Positions 22,826-31,207 of a DNA stretch of 37,149 bases are shown in pieces. The notes under the pieces are model-generated. The model was not told the DNA's origin. It saw only the letters and a program-made list of their open reading frames with translations, and did no database searches. The position numbers and the translations under genes are program-made. This DNA is from Polyangium sp. 6x1 (GTDB lineage: Bacteria; Myxococcota_A; Polyangia; Polyangiales; Polyangiaceae): the NCBI RefSeq assembly GCF_029946515.1, contig NZ_JARZHH010000091.1, positions 1-37,149 of the forward strand, given 5' to 3'. Position 1 is the stretch's first letter; every line of letters starts with the position of its first letter.

Positions 22826-25800
22826 TGAGGCGCCGGTTCGGGTCGTCGCCCGGATCGTCCCCCCCGAGCCACTCGTTGCAGAGCGCGAGCAGGCGTGCGT
22901 TCGCGGCGCGTCGTTCGAGGAACGACTGCCGCAGCTCGTCGTCGAGCAGGGCCGCCGCGCGCTTGTAGATGTCGGCGCGTGCCGCGGCGAGCGTCGCGCG
23001 CGCTTCGTGGTGCGCGCCGAGCAGGAGGAGCGCCTCGACGCGGAGGAGCGTGAGCTCGGGCGGCGCCGGGGCCGGGTGTCCGCCGCGGGTCGGGCGCAAG
23101 GCGAGCGCTCGGTCGAGGAGGGTGAGCGTCTTGTCGGGCTCCTTCGAGGCGAGGAAAAACGCGGCGCGTACGCCGTAGAGCGCGCCCGCAGGCGTCGAGG
23201 CGGCCCGGAGCGCGCCGAGCAGCCGATCGGCCTTGTCGAGCTCGCCGAGCGCGATGCTCGCGCGCGCCGCGAGCAGGCGCGCGCGCCGCGCCGCGAGCCG
23301 CTCGCCGCGCGACTCGGCCTGGGCGACGACGTCCTCGGCCATCTGGCACGCCGGGACGAACGCGCCGCGCTCCAGGCTGCGCAGGGCCTCGAAGGTGCCG
23401 CCGACGATCGAGGTCAGGCTGCCTTCGGGCTCCTGGTCGAGGCCCTCCTGAAGGGCCTTGTCCGCGAGCTCGTGCGCACCGAGCAGCAAGAGATCGAGGC
23501 CGACGTGGACGCGCGCATAAGGCAGGTAGCGGTGGTCGCCGATGGTCTTGAAGCGCAGGACGCTCTCGCGATCGAGTCCGAGCGCGGTCCAGGGATCCTG
23601 CTCGACCGCGCGCGCCCACTGGGCGTGGGCGTGGAGCATCCACGCGGCGACGACGGGCTCGCGTTCGGCGGCGGCGGCCGTGATCTGCCGCATGCGCTCG
23701 AGGTAGGGCAGGGCGGCGGCCGGCTCGTGATCGAGCAGCGAGTCGATCGTGGCGATGAAGGCCCACGAGAGCGCGAGCACCGCGTCGGGCGCGGGGCGCT
23801 CGTGGAGGAGCTTGTGGAAGTGCTCCGTTGCGCCCTTCGTGTCGCCCTCGGCGAGCGCGGAGCGGATGGCGCCGCCGAGCGCGCGCGCGTGGTGCCGGCT
23901 GCCCGGCGTCGCGAAGAGGAAGGCGCACCGCGCGGCCTCGTAGGCGCGGGCGTGGTTCGATCGCCAGCTCTGCGCGTCCGTGGCGATGGCCCAGAGCTCC
24001 GCCGCGGCTTCGCCGTCGGCGCCGAGGTCGAGGCCCCGCTTGGTGAGCCCGATGGCGGCTTCGAGCGCGCCGCCCGAGAGCGCCTGCTCGGCCGCGCGCA
24101 CGTAAAACTCGACCGCGCGGGGAGCGTCGCCGGCGCGCTCGAAGTGGAGCGCGAGCACGCTCGGATCGTTCTCGCCGGCCGAGAGCAACCACTCGGCCGC
24201 GCGCTTGTGGCCGAGCTGGCGATCGTCGTCCGTGAGCCGCGCGTAGGCCGCCTCGCGCAGGAGCGGGTGGCGGAAGGTGTACTCGGTCTCGCCCGCGAAG
24301 CGGCTTTGCCTTCGCCGCGTGAGCAGCTCGCAGTCGCAGAGCTTGTCGAGCGTCTTGCCGAGCGAGGCCGTGGGCTCGCCGTGGCCGAAGACGATCGGGC
24401 CGAGGGCGCCCTCCCACGCCGCCTCGCCGAAGATGCTCGCGGCGCGCAGCACCCGCCGCGCCTCTTCGTCGAGGGACTTCGAATCGATGCGCGCGTCCAC
24501 CATGCCGATCACCGACACGGGCAAGGCGCCGCCGCGGCTCTCGCTCTCCGCGCGGATGAGCTCTTCCAGGTAAAACGCGTTGCCGAGCCCGTGCTCGACG
24601 ATGTGATCGACCACGGCGCGCGGCGTCTGCGGGCCGAGCGCGCCGCGCACGAGCCGCTCGGCGTCGTCGTTGTCGAGCGGGTGGAGCCGTACGTCCTGCA
24701 CTTCGCGGCCCTCCCAGAGGCCCGGCAGCTGCTTGCGGACGTCGGGCTGCGCCAGCGCGAGCACCGCGAACCTCCGATCCCGGAGCGCGTCGAGCGCGGC
24801 GTCCACGAGCTTCAGCGAAGCGGCGTCGCTCCACTCGAGCTCTTCGAGCACGAGCAGGAACGGCGTCGTGTCGGTGAGCGCGCGGATGAAATCGAAGAAC
24901 GCTTCCTTGATGTGATCGGCCATCAGGGACGCGTCGCTGCGCGCGGCCCGGAGCTCGGTCCGGTCCACGTCCGGGAACTGCAAGCCCACGACTTCGCCCA
25001 AGAACTCCGTCACGCGCCGCCGCTTGTCCGTGCCGCCCACGTACTTGCCGACGAGCGCGCGGAGCTTGTCGTGGCTCGCGTCGACGGGCTCGCCCGAGGA
25101 GATCCCGGCGGCGCTGCGGAGCGCGGAGCCGACGATGGAGAAGGCCGAGCCGGCGCGCAGCGGGTCGCCGCGGCCGAGGACGACGCTGAGGTTCGGCTTC
25201 TCGACGGACAGGCGCTCGACGAGCTCGAAGCGCAGGCGTGATTTGCCGGCGCCCGGATCGCCGAGCACGAGCACGGCCTTCGGCTTCTTGCCCTGGAGGG
25301 CCTGCTCGACGTACTTGCGGACGGTGCCGAGCTCCTCGTCGCGGCCCACGTAGGGGCTCGGCTTTCCGAGCAGCGTGCGCACGGCGCGCGCGGTCTCGCG
25401 CTCGCCGCGCAGCCAGAACTCGCCGATGTAACTCGACACGTCGAAGCGCGCGTCGAGGAAGGCGCACGCGACGTCGTTGATGCGCACGGGCCTCGGCCCT
25501 TTGCCCCCGTCGAGCGTGGGCATGTCGAGCAAGTGGAAGACGCCGTCGAGCATCTTGCCGACGGGCGCCTTGTCGTTCGCCTCGGCGTACGCCGCGAAGA
25601 TCGCCACGCGGGAGCCCGTCACGAGCCCCGCGACCTTGAGCGCGAGCCGAGCCGCGCGGCCGGCGATCTCGGCGGGGTTGCCGCGCCCGTGGATCTTGAT
25701 GAGCAGCGCGACGCCCGGCAGCTCGTGGAGCTGCTCGTTCTTCTTCGGATCGACCTCGGCGCGGATCGCGGCCGCGGCCTCGGGCGGCATCCCGCGCGGG

Positions 25801-26864
25801 GGTTTGTCGGAGAGGAGATCGTCCACGTCGGGGACGGGCTTGGCCGCGACCACGAAGAGGAGCTGTCTTTCCTGCGGGCTCATCCGCTCGCTGCCGGGGA
25901 CGGCCGGGGGCGGCGGGATCGGCGTGAGCTTGCGCGCCCACGGGTCGTTCGGCGAGGCGGGCGGGTAGGTCGTGATGACCGGGTTCGAACGTCGCTCGGG
26001 CAGGGGCGGCCTCGTCGAGGTTCTCCTGGCGATGGCCTCGAGCGCGCTCGCGACGGCGCTGCCGTTCTGCGGCCGCTGGGAGGGATCCTTGGAAAGCATG
26101 CGGGCCACGAGCTCCGAGAGCGGGAACGGCACCTCGGGGCGGATCTCCGCGACGCGCGGCACCTCGGCCATCACGATCTTCGCGAGCACGACGTGCTGCG
26201 GGCCCCCCTCGAAGGCCCTGCGGCCCGTGAGGCATTCGAAGAGCACGGCGCCGAGGCAAAAGACGTCCGCCGCGGCGTCCACGGTTCGGCCGTAGTCGAT
26301 CTGCTCGGGCGCCATGTAGCCCACGGTCCCGATGACGACGCCGCTCGACGTCATGTGGCCGCCCGCGAGGAGCGCGATGCCGAAATCCAGCACCTTCACG
26401 CGCTCGACGTCGGAGCCCACGAGGTAGATGTTCGAGGGCTTGACGTCGCGGTGCACGACGTCGGCCGCGTGCGCGGCGCCGAGGGCCTGCGCGACGCGCT
26501 GGCCGAGCTTGAACGTGTCCTCGATGCGGAGCGGGCCGTTCTTGAGGACGTCGTCGAGGCCCCGGCCGTCGAGCCACTCCGTGGCGAGCCAGGGCTCGTG
26601 ATCGATCATCCCGTGGGCGACGTAGCGGACGATGTGCGGCTGGCTGGGGAGGTGCCGCGAGAGGATCTCGATCTCGCGGCGAAACCTCCAGAGCATGTTT
26701 TCTCCGGGCGTGGAGCCGTCCCGGGGATCCTTGACGAACTTGATCGCGGCGCGCTCGCGCGTGTTCTTTTCGTAGGCCGGCCAGACGATGCCCATGCCTC
26801 CGTGAAGGATGGGCGTCCCATCCAGCACGAAGCGACCGCCGATCACGTCACCTGACTTGTGCAC
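22806..26864 (-). CDS. PknK-type Ser/Thr kinase with AAA-like ATPase and TPR regions
   Basis: This 1352-residue protein starts at a GTG, 26862-26864. The N-terminal kinase domain (1-275) has the Gly loop HGGMGIVW, Lys in AAIKFVK, the catalytic loop VVHRDVKPSN at about 137, DFGIAL at about 159 and a GTVGYMAPEQ activation segment, so it should be active. Residues 330-500 look like a degenerate nucleotide-cyclase-type or sensor region (VALLIKIHGRGNPAEIAGRAA ... VACAFLDARFD, split at the dots). An AAA/STAND-type ATPase follows, with Walker A GDPGAGKS at about 535 and LLVLEELEWSD as Walker B. The second half is Ala/Leu-rich TPR-like helices with repeated ARAxxALGE patterns. Such kinase-ATPase-TPR fusions are common in myxobacteria as signal-integrating regulators. 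It is cytoplasmic. It converges on the coiled-coil gene with overlapping stops. Confidence 0.9.
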   Translation of the reverse strand: MHKSGDVIGGRFVLDGTPILHGGMGIVWPAYEKNTRERAAIKFVKDPRDGSTPGENMLWRFRREIEILSRHLPSQPHIVRYVAHGMIDHEPWLATEWLDGRGLDDVLKNGPLRIEDTFKLGQRVAQALGAAHAADVVHRDVKPSNIYLVGSDVERVKVLDFGIALLAGGHMTSSGVVIGTVGYMAPEQIDYGRTVDAAADVFCLGAVLFECLTGRRAFEGGPQHVVLAKIVMAEVPRVAEIRPEVPFPLSELVARMLSKDPSQRPQNGSAVASALEAIARRTSTRPPLPERRSNPVITTYPPASPNDPWARKLTPIPPPPAVPGSERMSPQERQLLFVVAAKPVPDVDDLLSDKPPRGMPPEAAAAIRAEVDPKKNEQLHELPGVALLIKIHGRGNPAEIAGRAARLALKVAGLVTGSRVAIFAAYAEANDKAPVGKMLDGVFHLLDMPTLDGGKGPRPVRINDVACAFLDARFDVSSYIGEFWLRGERETARAVRTLLGKPSPYVGRDEELGTVRKYVEQALQGKKPKAVLVLGDPGAGKSRLRFELVERLSVEKPNLSVVLGRGDPLRAGSAFSIVGSALRSAAGISSGEPVDASHDKLRALVGKYVGGTDKRRRVTEFLGEVVGLQFPDVDRTELRAARSDASLMADHIKEAFFDFIRALTDTTPFLLVLEELEWSDAASLKLVDAALDALRDRRFAVLALAQPDVRKQLPGLWEGREVQDVRLHPLDNDDAERLVRGALGPQTPRAVVDHIVEHGLGNAFYLEELIRAESESRGGALPVSVIGMVDARIDSKSLDEEARRVLRAASIFGEAAWEGALGPIVFGHGEPTASLGKTLDKLCDCELLTRRRQSRFAGETEYTFRHPLLREAAYARLTDDDRQLGHKRAAEWLLSAGENDPSVLALHFERAGDAPRAVEFYVRAAEQALSGGALEAAIGLTKRGLDLGADGEAAAELWAIATDAQSWRSNHARAYEAARCAFLFATPGSRHHARALGGAIRSALAEGDTKGATEHFHKLLHERPAPDAVLALSWAFIATIDSLLDHEPAAALPYLERMRQITAAAAEREPVVAAWMLHAHAQWARAVEQDPWTALGLDRESVLRFKTIGDHRYLPYARVHVGLDLLLLGAHELADKALQEGLDQEPEGSLTSIVGGTFEALRSLERGAFVPACQMAEDVVAQAESRGERLAARRARLLAARASIALGELDKADRLLGALRAASTPAGALYGVRAAFFLASKEPDKTLTLLDRALALRPTRGGHPAPAPPELTLLRVEALLLLGAHHEARATLAAARADIYKRAAALLDDELRQSFLERRAANARLLALCNEWLGGDDPGDDPNRRLIILPTP

Positions 26865-26867
26865 TGC

Positions 26868-27185
26868 CTACGAGGATGCACCAGCGGTGGGGGAGGAAGG
26901 CAAGGGGGACGCGGGCAGGTTCACCGCGCAGGCAGATTTTCCGACGGCGTGGTCGCCGCGCTCGTAGGCGTCGCGGGCCCAGCTCGGGTCCTCGCCGAAG
27001 CGCCCGAAATTCGTTTCGCGGATCAGGCCGGTCGACAGGCACGCCTTTGCCATTGTGGAGGAGCCGCCCGAGGTTGTTGCAGCCGTCCGCGCTTCCGTAA
27101 TCGCAGCCCTTTTCGTCGTACGAGCCAGCCGTCTCGCGGTCGACGCCCAGCCGAGGAGCGCCGCAGCGAGGAGGGCAGAGCGCAT
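26868..27185 (-). pseudogene. Frameshifted Sel1-repeat protein remnant
   Basis: From ATG 27185 one frame gives a signal-peptide-like start (MRSALLAAALLGWAST). The recognisable Sel1/TPR-like repeat (YDEKGCDYGSADGCNNLG, then RLLHNGKGVPVDR) lies in a second frame just downstream. A third segment (FGEDPSWARDAYERGDHAV) returns to the first frame. Myxobacterial Sel1 lipoproteins normally read signal peptide, linker and several such repeats in one frame, so at least two frameshifts and loss of repeats are inferred. It ends 3 bases before the kinase start and was possibly once co-transcribed. The 169 bases upstream (27186-27354) hold no gene. The alternative is that the repeat match is fortuitous in a high-GC region, but its length argues against that. 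Confidence 0.5.
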
Positions 27186-27354
27186 GGTGGCCCCGGGGCT
27201 CGCCCAAAGGCGTCCAGGATCCAAGAGGCTCGGCGCGTAGGTTTTTGCGCAGCCAGAAGCCCCTTGCGGTCCTTGCCTCGGCGCGCGAGGTTGGATAAGA
27301 GCACGCGCACCGAAGCTTCTTCTTCGCCCGGATTCACGGGACCTTTTGCGGACC

Positions 27355-28356
27355 ATGCAGGGAAACGAGATCGTCGCCGTCACGCGGCCCTTCGCCTCCG
27401 AGGATCGGGCCCGCAGCGTTTATCACGTCGCCTCGACGTTCGCGGTCCTCGCACTCGCGACAGCCGTGGCAGCCGTCGCGCCGTACAAACCGCTCCGGAT
27501 CCTCGGCAGCGTGATCGAAGGCCTCGTGATCGTGCGCGCGTTCATTCTGGCGCACGACTTCCAGCACGGCGCGCTCCTGCGCAAGTCCAAGGTAGGCAGC
27601 GCGATCTTCAGCCTCTACGGCGCACTCGTGCTGACGCCGCCGCGGGTCTGGCGGCAGACGCACAACTACCACCACGCGCACACGGCGAAGATCGTGGGCG
27701 CGCAGATCGGCTCGTACCCGGTGATGACGGTGGAGATGTGGAAGCGAGCCCCGCGCAGCAAGCGGCTCGCGTACGCAGTCGCCCGCCACCCGCTGACGAT
27801 CCTGTTCGGCTACGTGACGATCTTCCTCGCCGGGATGTGCATCTCGGCGTTCCTGCGGAACCCCAAGGAGAACTGGGATTCAGCCGCAGCGCTCGTGCTC
27901 CACGCGGCGCTCGTCTCGACGATCACCTATTTCTTCGGCTGGGAGATGACGCTGCTCGTGCTCGTAGGCCCGCTCTTCATCGGCTGCGCGCTCGGCTCGT
28001 ATCTCTTCTATGCCCAGCACAACTTCCCAGGCGTGCACATGCAGCCGCGGCAAACCTGGACGTTCGCACGCGCAGCCGTCGAGTCGTCGAGCTTCATGCG
28101 CTGCGGCCCGATCATGAGCTATTTCACGGGCGACATCGGCTATCACCACGTGCACCACCTGAACGCAGCGATCCCGTTCTACCGTCTGCGCGAAGCGATG
28201 GCCGCAATCCCCGAACTCCAGGTCGAGCCGCAGACGAGTCTATCGCCGCGCGACATCCTGCATTGCTTCTCGCTGAAGCTCTGGGACCCGCAAGCCGGCA
28301 AGATGGTCCCGTTCCCGAAAGACGCACCCCCCGCAGAAGTGGCCGAGCCAGCCTGA
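27355..28356 (+). CDS. Membrane fatty acid desaturase
   Basis: This 333-residue protein starts at ATG 27355; an in-frame TTG 9 bases earlier is less likely. The three di-iron histidine boxes of the membrane desaturase family are present: HDFQH at residues 67-71, HNYHH at 103-107 and HHVHH at about 264-268. They are separated by two pairs of hydrophobic segments (about 25-65 and 135-215). The enzyme should insert a double bond into fatty acyl chains at the inner membrane, using oxygen and an electron donor; the position of the double bond cannot be told. It stands alone. The convergent membrane cytochrome c gene downstream is separated by a 428-base mosaic repeat, so they are not an operon. 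Confidence 0.92.
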   Translation: MQGNEIVAVTRPFASEDRARSVYHVASTFAVLALATAVAAVAPYKPLRILGSVIEGLVIVRAFILAHDFQHGALLRKSKVGSAIFSLYGALVLTPPRVWRQTHNYHHAHTAKIVGAQIGSYPVMTVEMWKRAPRSKRLAYAVARHPLTILFGYVTIFLAGMCISAFLRNPKENWDSAAALVLHAALVSTITYFFGWEMTLLVLVGPLFIGCALGSYLFYAQHNFPGVHMQPRQTWTFARAAVESSSFMRCGPIMSYFTGDIGYHHVHHLNAAIPFYRLREAMAAIPELQVEPQTSLSPRDILHCFSLKLWDPQAGKMVPFPKDAPPAEVAEPA

Positions 28357-28374
28357 GGGAGGCGTGCATGGGAG

Positions 28375-28784
28375 GCGCCGCGCCGGGGCGCTGCCCCGGA
28401 CCCCGCGGGGGCTGTTCGCCCCTCGACCCGAACCAGGGCCAGCCCTGGACCTCTGGGCATCGACTGCGCGAAGCGCAGTCGATGCGGGGAGAATTTAAAA
28501 GCTGTCCGCCCCCTCTTTGCAGGGCCAGCCCTGGACCTTTCGGGGAAGAACTGCGCGATGCGCAGTTCTTCCCACAGGCCGGTGGGATCGCGTCGCCCGT
28601 TGAACCGTCCGCGCTGCTGTCTTGGTTGGCAGGGTCGGTTGCGGTCTTGACCTGGTCCGTTCGATGAACTGCGCATCGCGCAGTTCATCGACCCCGAGTC
28701 CAGCGCTTGCGCTGGTCCGGGTGCAGGGGTGGACAACCCCTGCTGGGGCCTGGGGCAACGCCCCAGCGAAACGCCTCCAGCTAG
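28375..28784 (-). repeat. Mosaic palindromic intergenic repeat, copy B (longest)
   Basis: It fills the gap between the convergent desaturase and cytochrome genes. Read on the minus strand it has the same module order as copies A and C. The palindromes are at 28458-28484 (arm CATCGACTGCGC, loop GAA), 28543-28573 (arm GGGAAGAACTGCG, loop CGATG) and 28662-28690 (arm CGATGAACTGCG, loop CATCG). CCAGGGCCAGCCCTGG-like hairpins and GGGGCGCTGCCCC-type blocks flank them. An AT-rich island (GAATTTAAAAGC near 28490) is shared with copy C. This is the only copy with all three GCGCAG stems. No gene is seen in this stretch. A bidirectional terminator role is possible. Confidence 0.8.
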
Positions 28785-29564
28785 CTAGCGCGCCATCCGG
28801 CGGACGTAGGCCCGGAGTGCTTTCACGGTTGCTTCGTCGAGGTCTGGGTTTGCCGGCATCATCATGCTTTTGCCTGCGGCGCGACCGCCTTCGTGGATGA
28901 TGCGCTCGATGGATTCGTCCTTCGTGGCGGTTTGCCATTGTGGATCGCCGAAATCGCGCGGCCGTGGGACGAGGTTCACGGCGGCTGGGCCGTCGCCGCG
29001 GCCGTTGACGCCGTGGCAGGGGCCGCATCGCAGCTCGTAGAGCTTGCGCGTTTCTTCGAGGGCTGCGCCTGCCAGCTCCTGCCGGGGCGCCTCTTCCGTG
29101 GAGAGCCGCGCGAGGGGGCGCGCGTAAGGCAAGAATGGCCAGGGGATCCCGATGAGAATGCACGCGGCTGCGAGGCCTGCGCCCCATGCTGCGCGCTTGT
29201 GTTTGTCGGCGTCGCTCGTGCTTCGCCTTGCGCGTACGCGGCCGACGTGGGCGCAGGTGAGGGCGAGCAGCATCGAGAAGGCGTGCTCCACGAGGAAAAA
29301 GCGGAGCGGGGACGAGCGCATCGCGCCGGCGGGATCTTGGAACGCGAGGTGCGTCATGGGGCTCAGCCACAGGTACATCACGAGGCCGAGCGTGACCTGG
29401 AGGTCGAGTGCGGCGACGAAGAGCAGGCCGAGACGGTCGTGGAGACGCTCGTAGGGGCTGGATTGCTTGCGCGCGCGGGCGGACGAGATCGTGGTGGCGA
29501 GGCCGAGCGCGAGGACGATCCAGCGGAGCCACGAGTGCAGCGTGAGGACGATCGGATAGAGCAT
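28785..29564 (-). CDS. Membrane protein with C-terminal cytochrome c domain
   Basis: This 259-residue protein starts at ATG 29564. Four hydrophobic helices (about 4-28, 44-66, 89-108, 126-147) form an N-terminal membrane domain carrying His residues (H10, H42, H94) that might bind haem b or support folding. The C-terminal periplasmic domain has one c-type haem site, C180-GPC183-H184, and a likely axial Met in SMMMPANPDL (234-236), with the GRGDGPAA loop usual in class I cytochromes c. It probably passes electrons at the inner membrane. The partner is unknown; no oxidase gene is adjacent. The stop lies at the edge of mosaic repeat copy B. Confidence 0.88.
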   Translation of the reverse strand: MLYPIVLTLHSWLRWIVLALGLATTISSARARKQSSPYERLHDRLGLLFVAALDLQVTLGLVMYLWLSPMTHLAFQDPAGAMRSSPLRFFLVEHAFSMLLALTCAHVGRVRARRSTSDADKHKRAAWGAGLAAACILIGIPWPFLPYARPLARLSTEEAPRQELAGAALEETRKLYELRCGPCHGVNGRGDGPAAVNLVPRPRDFGDPQWQTATKDESIERIIHEGGRAAGKSMMMPANPDLDEATVKALRAYVRRMAR

Positions 29565-29722
29565 TCCCGCGGCCCCACCTTGCCACGGGCGCGCCTGTTC
29601 GGCAGGACGATCGAGCGGACGCGGGCGGGGAAGGACGTTCGATCGGGGCGTCGCTGGGCTTGCGGAGGGGATGGCGGGAGGAGCAGACTCGCGCTTGCGC
29701 CGAGGGGCGCGGAGGGCAGCCG

Positions 29723-30361
29723 GTGGGACGTTCGATCGAGGTCACGGCGGAGATTGGCGGCGAGACGGTCGTGGCTCGGTGCGCGCCGGAGCAGGTGCTC
29801 GAGGCGCGTACGATGATCGAGCGCGGGTTCGGCCCGCTCAAGGGACGGAAGCCGGGGCTCGAGGGCGCGGTGATCGTGTTCGGCTGGGCTGCCTTCCGGC
29901 TCGAACGGCGTGAGGGCCAGCTCCTCGTGTGCGAGCCTGACTTCGATGACAGCCCGCGCCAGTTTCGGCCGGATGTGACGACGTCGCTGCGGGTCGTGGC
30001 GCGGCAGGTGGGGCTCGTGAAGATGCTTGGGGTCAAACCTGCGGGGTGCCGCTTCGATGACAAGATCGTCGCGGATCGTGGGGCCTTGCGCGCGCGTCAG
30101 GTGTATTTGCATCGGACGGGGGCCGCGAAGGGCGGGGAGTCCGGCTGGTACATGGGCTGCGCGGATGCCAAGGGAAAACCGCCGGCCGAGGAGCTGGTCG
30201 GGTTCATGAGCTCCGGGCTCGTGCGGCTCGGCCGGGAGCGGCTGCTCGACGTGCTCGTCTTGCCGGTGGGGTGCATTGCGCGATTCGATGGCGACACGCT
30301 CCTCGGCATCGCTGATGCGCGGAATCGGGACGTGTATTCGCCGAAGCGGGCGCGTAGCTGA
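29723..30361 (+). CDS. Unrecognised protein, possibly Imm33/DUF2185-like at the C-terminus
   Basis: GTG 29723 is chosen because GGAGGG lies 6 bases upstream; the frame opens earlier at a TTG without such a site. The 212-residue product begins with beta-strand-rich sequence (SIEVTAEIGGETVVARCAPE). The C-terminal 100 residues (KPAGCRFDDKIVADRG ... ESGWYMGCADAKG ... LVLPVGCIARFDGDTL) have the general order of DUF2185/Imm33-type domains, which have a GW-containing strand and a P-x-G tail. Those domains occur as immunity proteins in polymorphic toxin loci, but no toxin gene is next to it. The resemblance is weak and visual only. It is divergent from the cytochrome gene, with 158 bases between the starts and nothing recognisable in the gap. 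Confidence 0.6.
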   Translation: MGRSIEVTAEIGGETVVARCAPEQVLEARTMIERGFGPLKGRKPGLEGAVIVFGWAAFRLERREGQLLVCEPDFDDSPRQFRPDVTTSLRVVARQVGLVKMLGVKPAGCRFDDKIVADRGALRARQVYLHRTGAAKGGESGWYMGCADAKGKPPAEELVGFMSSGLVRLGRERLLDVLVLPVGCIARFDGDTLLGIADARNRDVYSPKRARS

Positions 30362-30421
30362 CCGATCTTCCTCGCGGCGACGCTTGGCAGGGCCGTCGCG
30401 GCGCGGTAAGCCGCCGGGGCC

Positions 30422-31054
30422 ATGCCGGAATCGATCACGCGCCCGAAGAGACTGTGGACCGTGTTTCTCGTGGCGACGCTCGCCGCGTGCAGCCGCGGAT
30501 CCGCGCCGTCGGAGGTCTCCTCGTCGTCTGGGGGTTCGTCGGGGCCCAACGAGGCGGCGGCCTCGGGGGCGACTGCTTCGGCGAACGCGCCTCCGCGCAG
30601 GAGCCCGCGGCTCGACGATCCGCGGTGGCAGCGGGCGATGGACGACGATCCGGCGGGGCTCTCGGCGCTCGCGGACGCGCTCGGCGCGTCGGGGCTCGTG
30701 GAGGCGCTCGGGGATGGGGGGGCGATCACGCGGACGGCGCTCCTCGCCTTGCCGCTTGCGGACGACGCGGATCTCGCGCTCGGGGCGCTCGGCAAGCGGG
30801 CGCTCGCGGCGACGGACGAGGATCGTGGGCCCACGCTGGAGGCCCTCCTCGGCGTGGCGGGACGGCCTGCGACGGCGCGTGAGCCGCTCGACCCGGAGGG
30901 CGCGGCGGAGGCGGGCGCGGCCGTGCTCTCGATCGCGACGAACACGGCGCTCCCGCGGGATCACCGGGCGCTCGCCGTCTCGGCCGCGCGGGCGCTCGGC
31001 GAAAAAAAGCTCCTCGACACGACGAAGATCCCCGGCGATCTCGATCCTCCCTGA
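30422..31054 (+). CDS. Small lipoprotein with Ala/Leu-rich helical domain
   Basis: It starts at ATG 30422, 60 bases after the Imm33-like gene. A basic N-terminus and a hydrophobic stretch lead to lipobox LAAC (Cys about residue 23). A Ser/Gly/Ala linker (25-60) follows, then an Ala/Leu/Asp-rich helical domain (65-210) with repeats of the type LADALGASGLVEAL, LGALGKRALAATDE and ALAVSAARALGEKK. This resembles HEAT/TPR-like helical pairs, but no consensus is clear. The function is unknown; it is probably anchored in the envelope. It may be co-transcribed with the preceding gene. Confidence 0.7.
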   Translation: MPESITRPKRLWTVFLVATLAACSRGSAPSEVSSSSGGSSGPNEAAASGATASANAPPRRSPRLDDPRWQRAMDDDPAGLSALADALGASGLVEALGDGGAITRTALLALPLADDADLALGALGKRALAATDEDRGPTLEALLGVAGRPATAREPLDPEGAAEAGAAVLSIATNTALPRDHRALAVSAARALGEKKLLDTTKIPGDLDPP

Positions 31055-31207
31055 TTGCGAAGAGCCTGGAAGATCGGGAGCGTCAGGGTTTGGCGCGCCG
31101 ACCGGGCTTTCCATTTCGTCGATCAAGCACATTTCTGGCAGCATCGAGCGGGATATCGATGCTCATAGCGCTTGAGGGGATCGTGTTTGTCGGGCGAAGC
31201 TCCGTCC

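Noticed and set aside
23007-25241. 744-residue plus-strand open frame inside the kinase gene
   Set aside because: It is an antisense shadow of the TPR and ATPase regions, with no recognisable domain.
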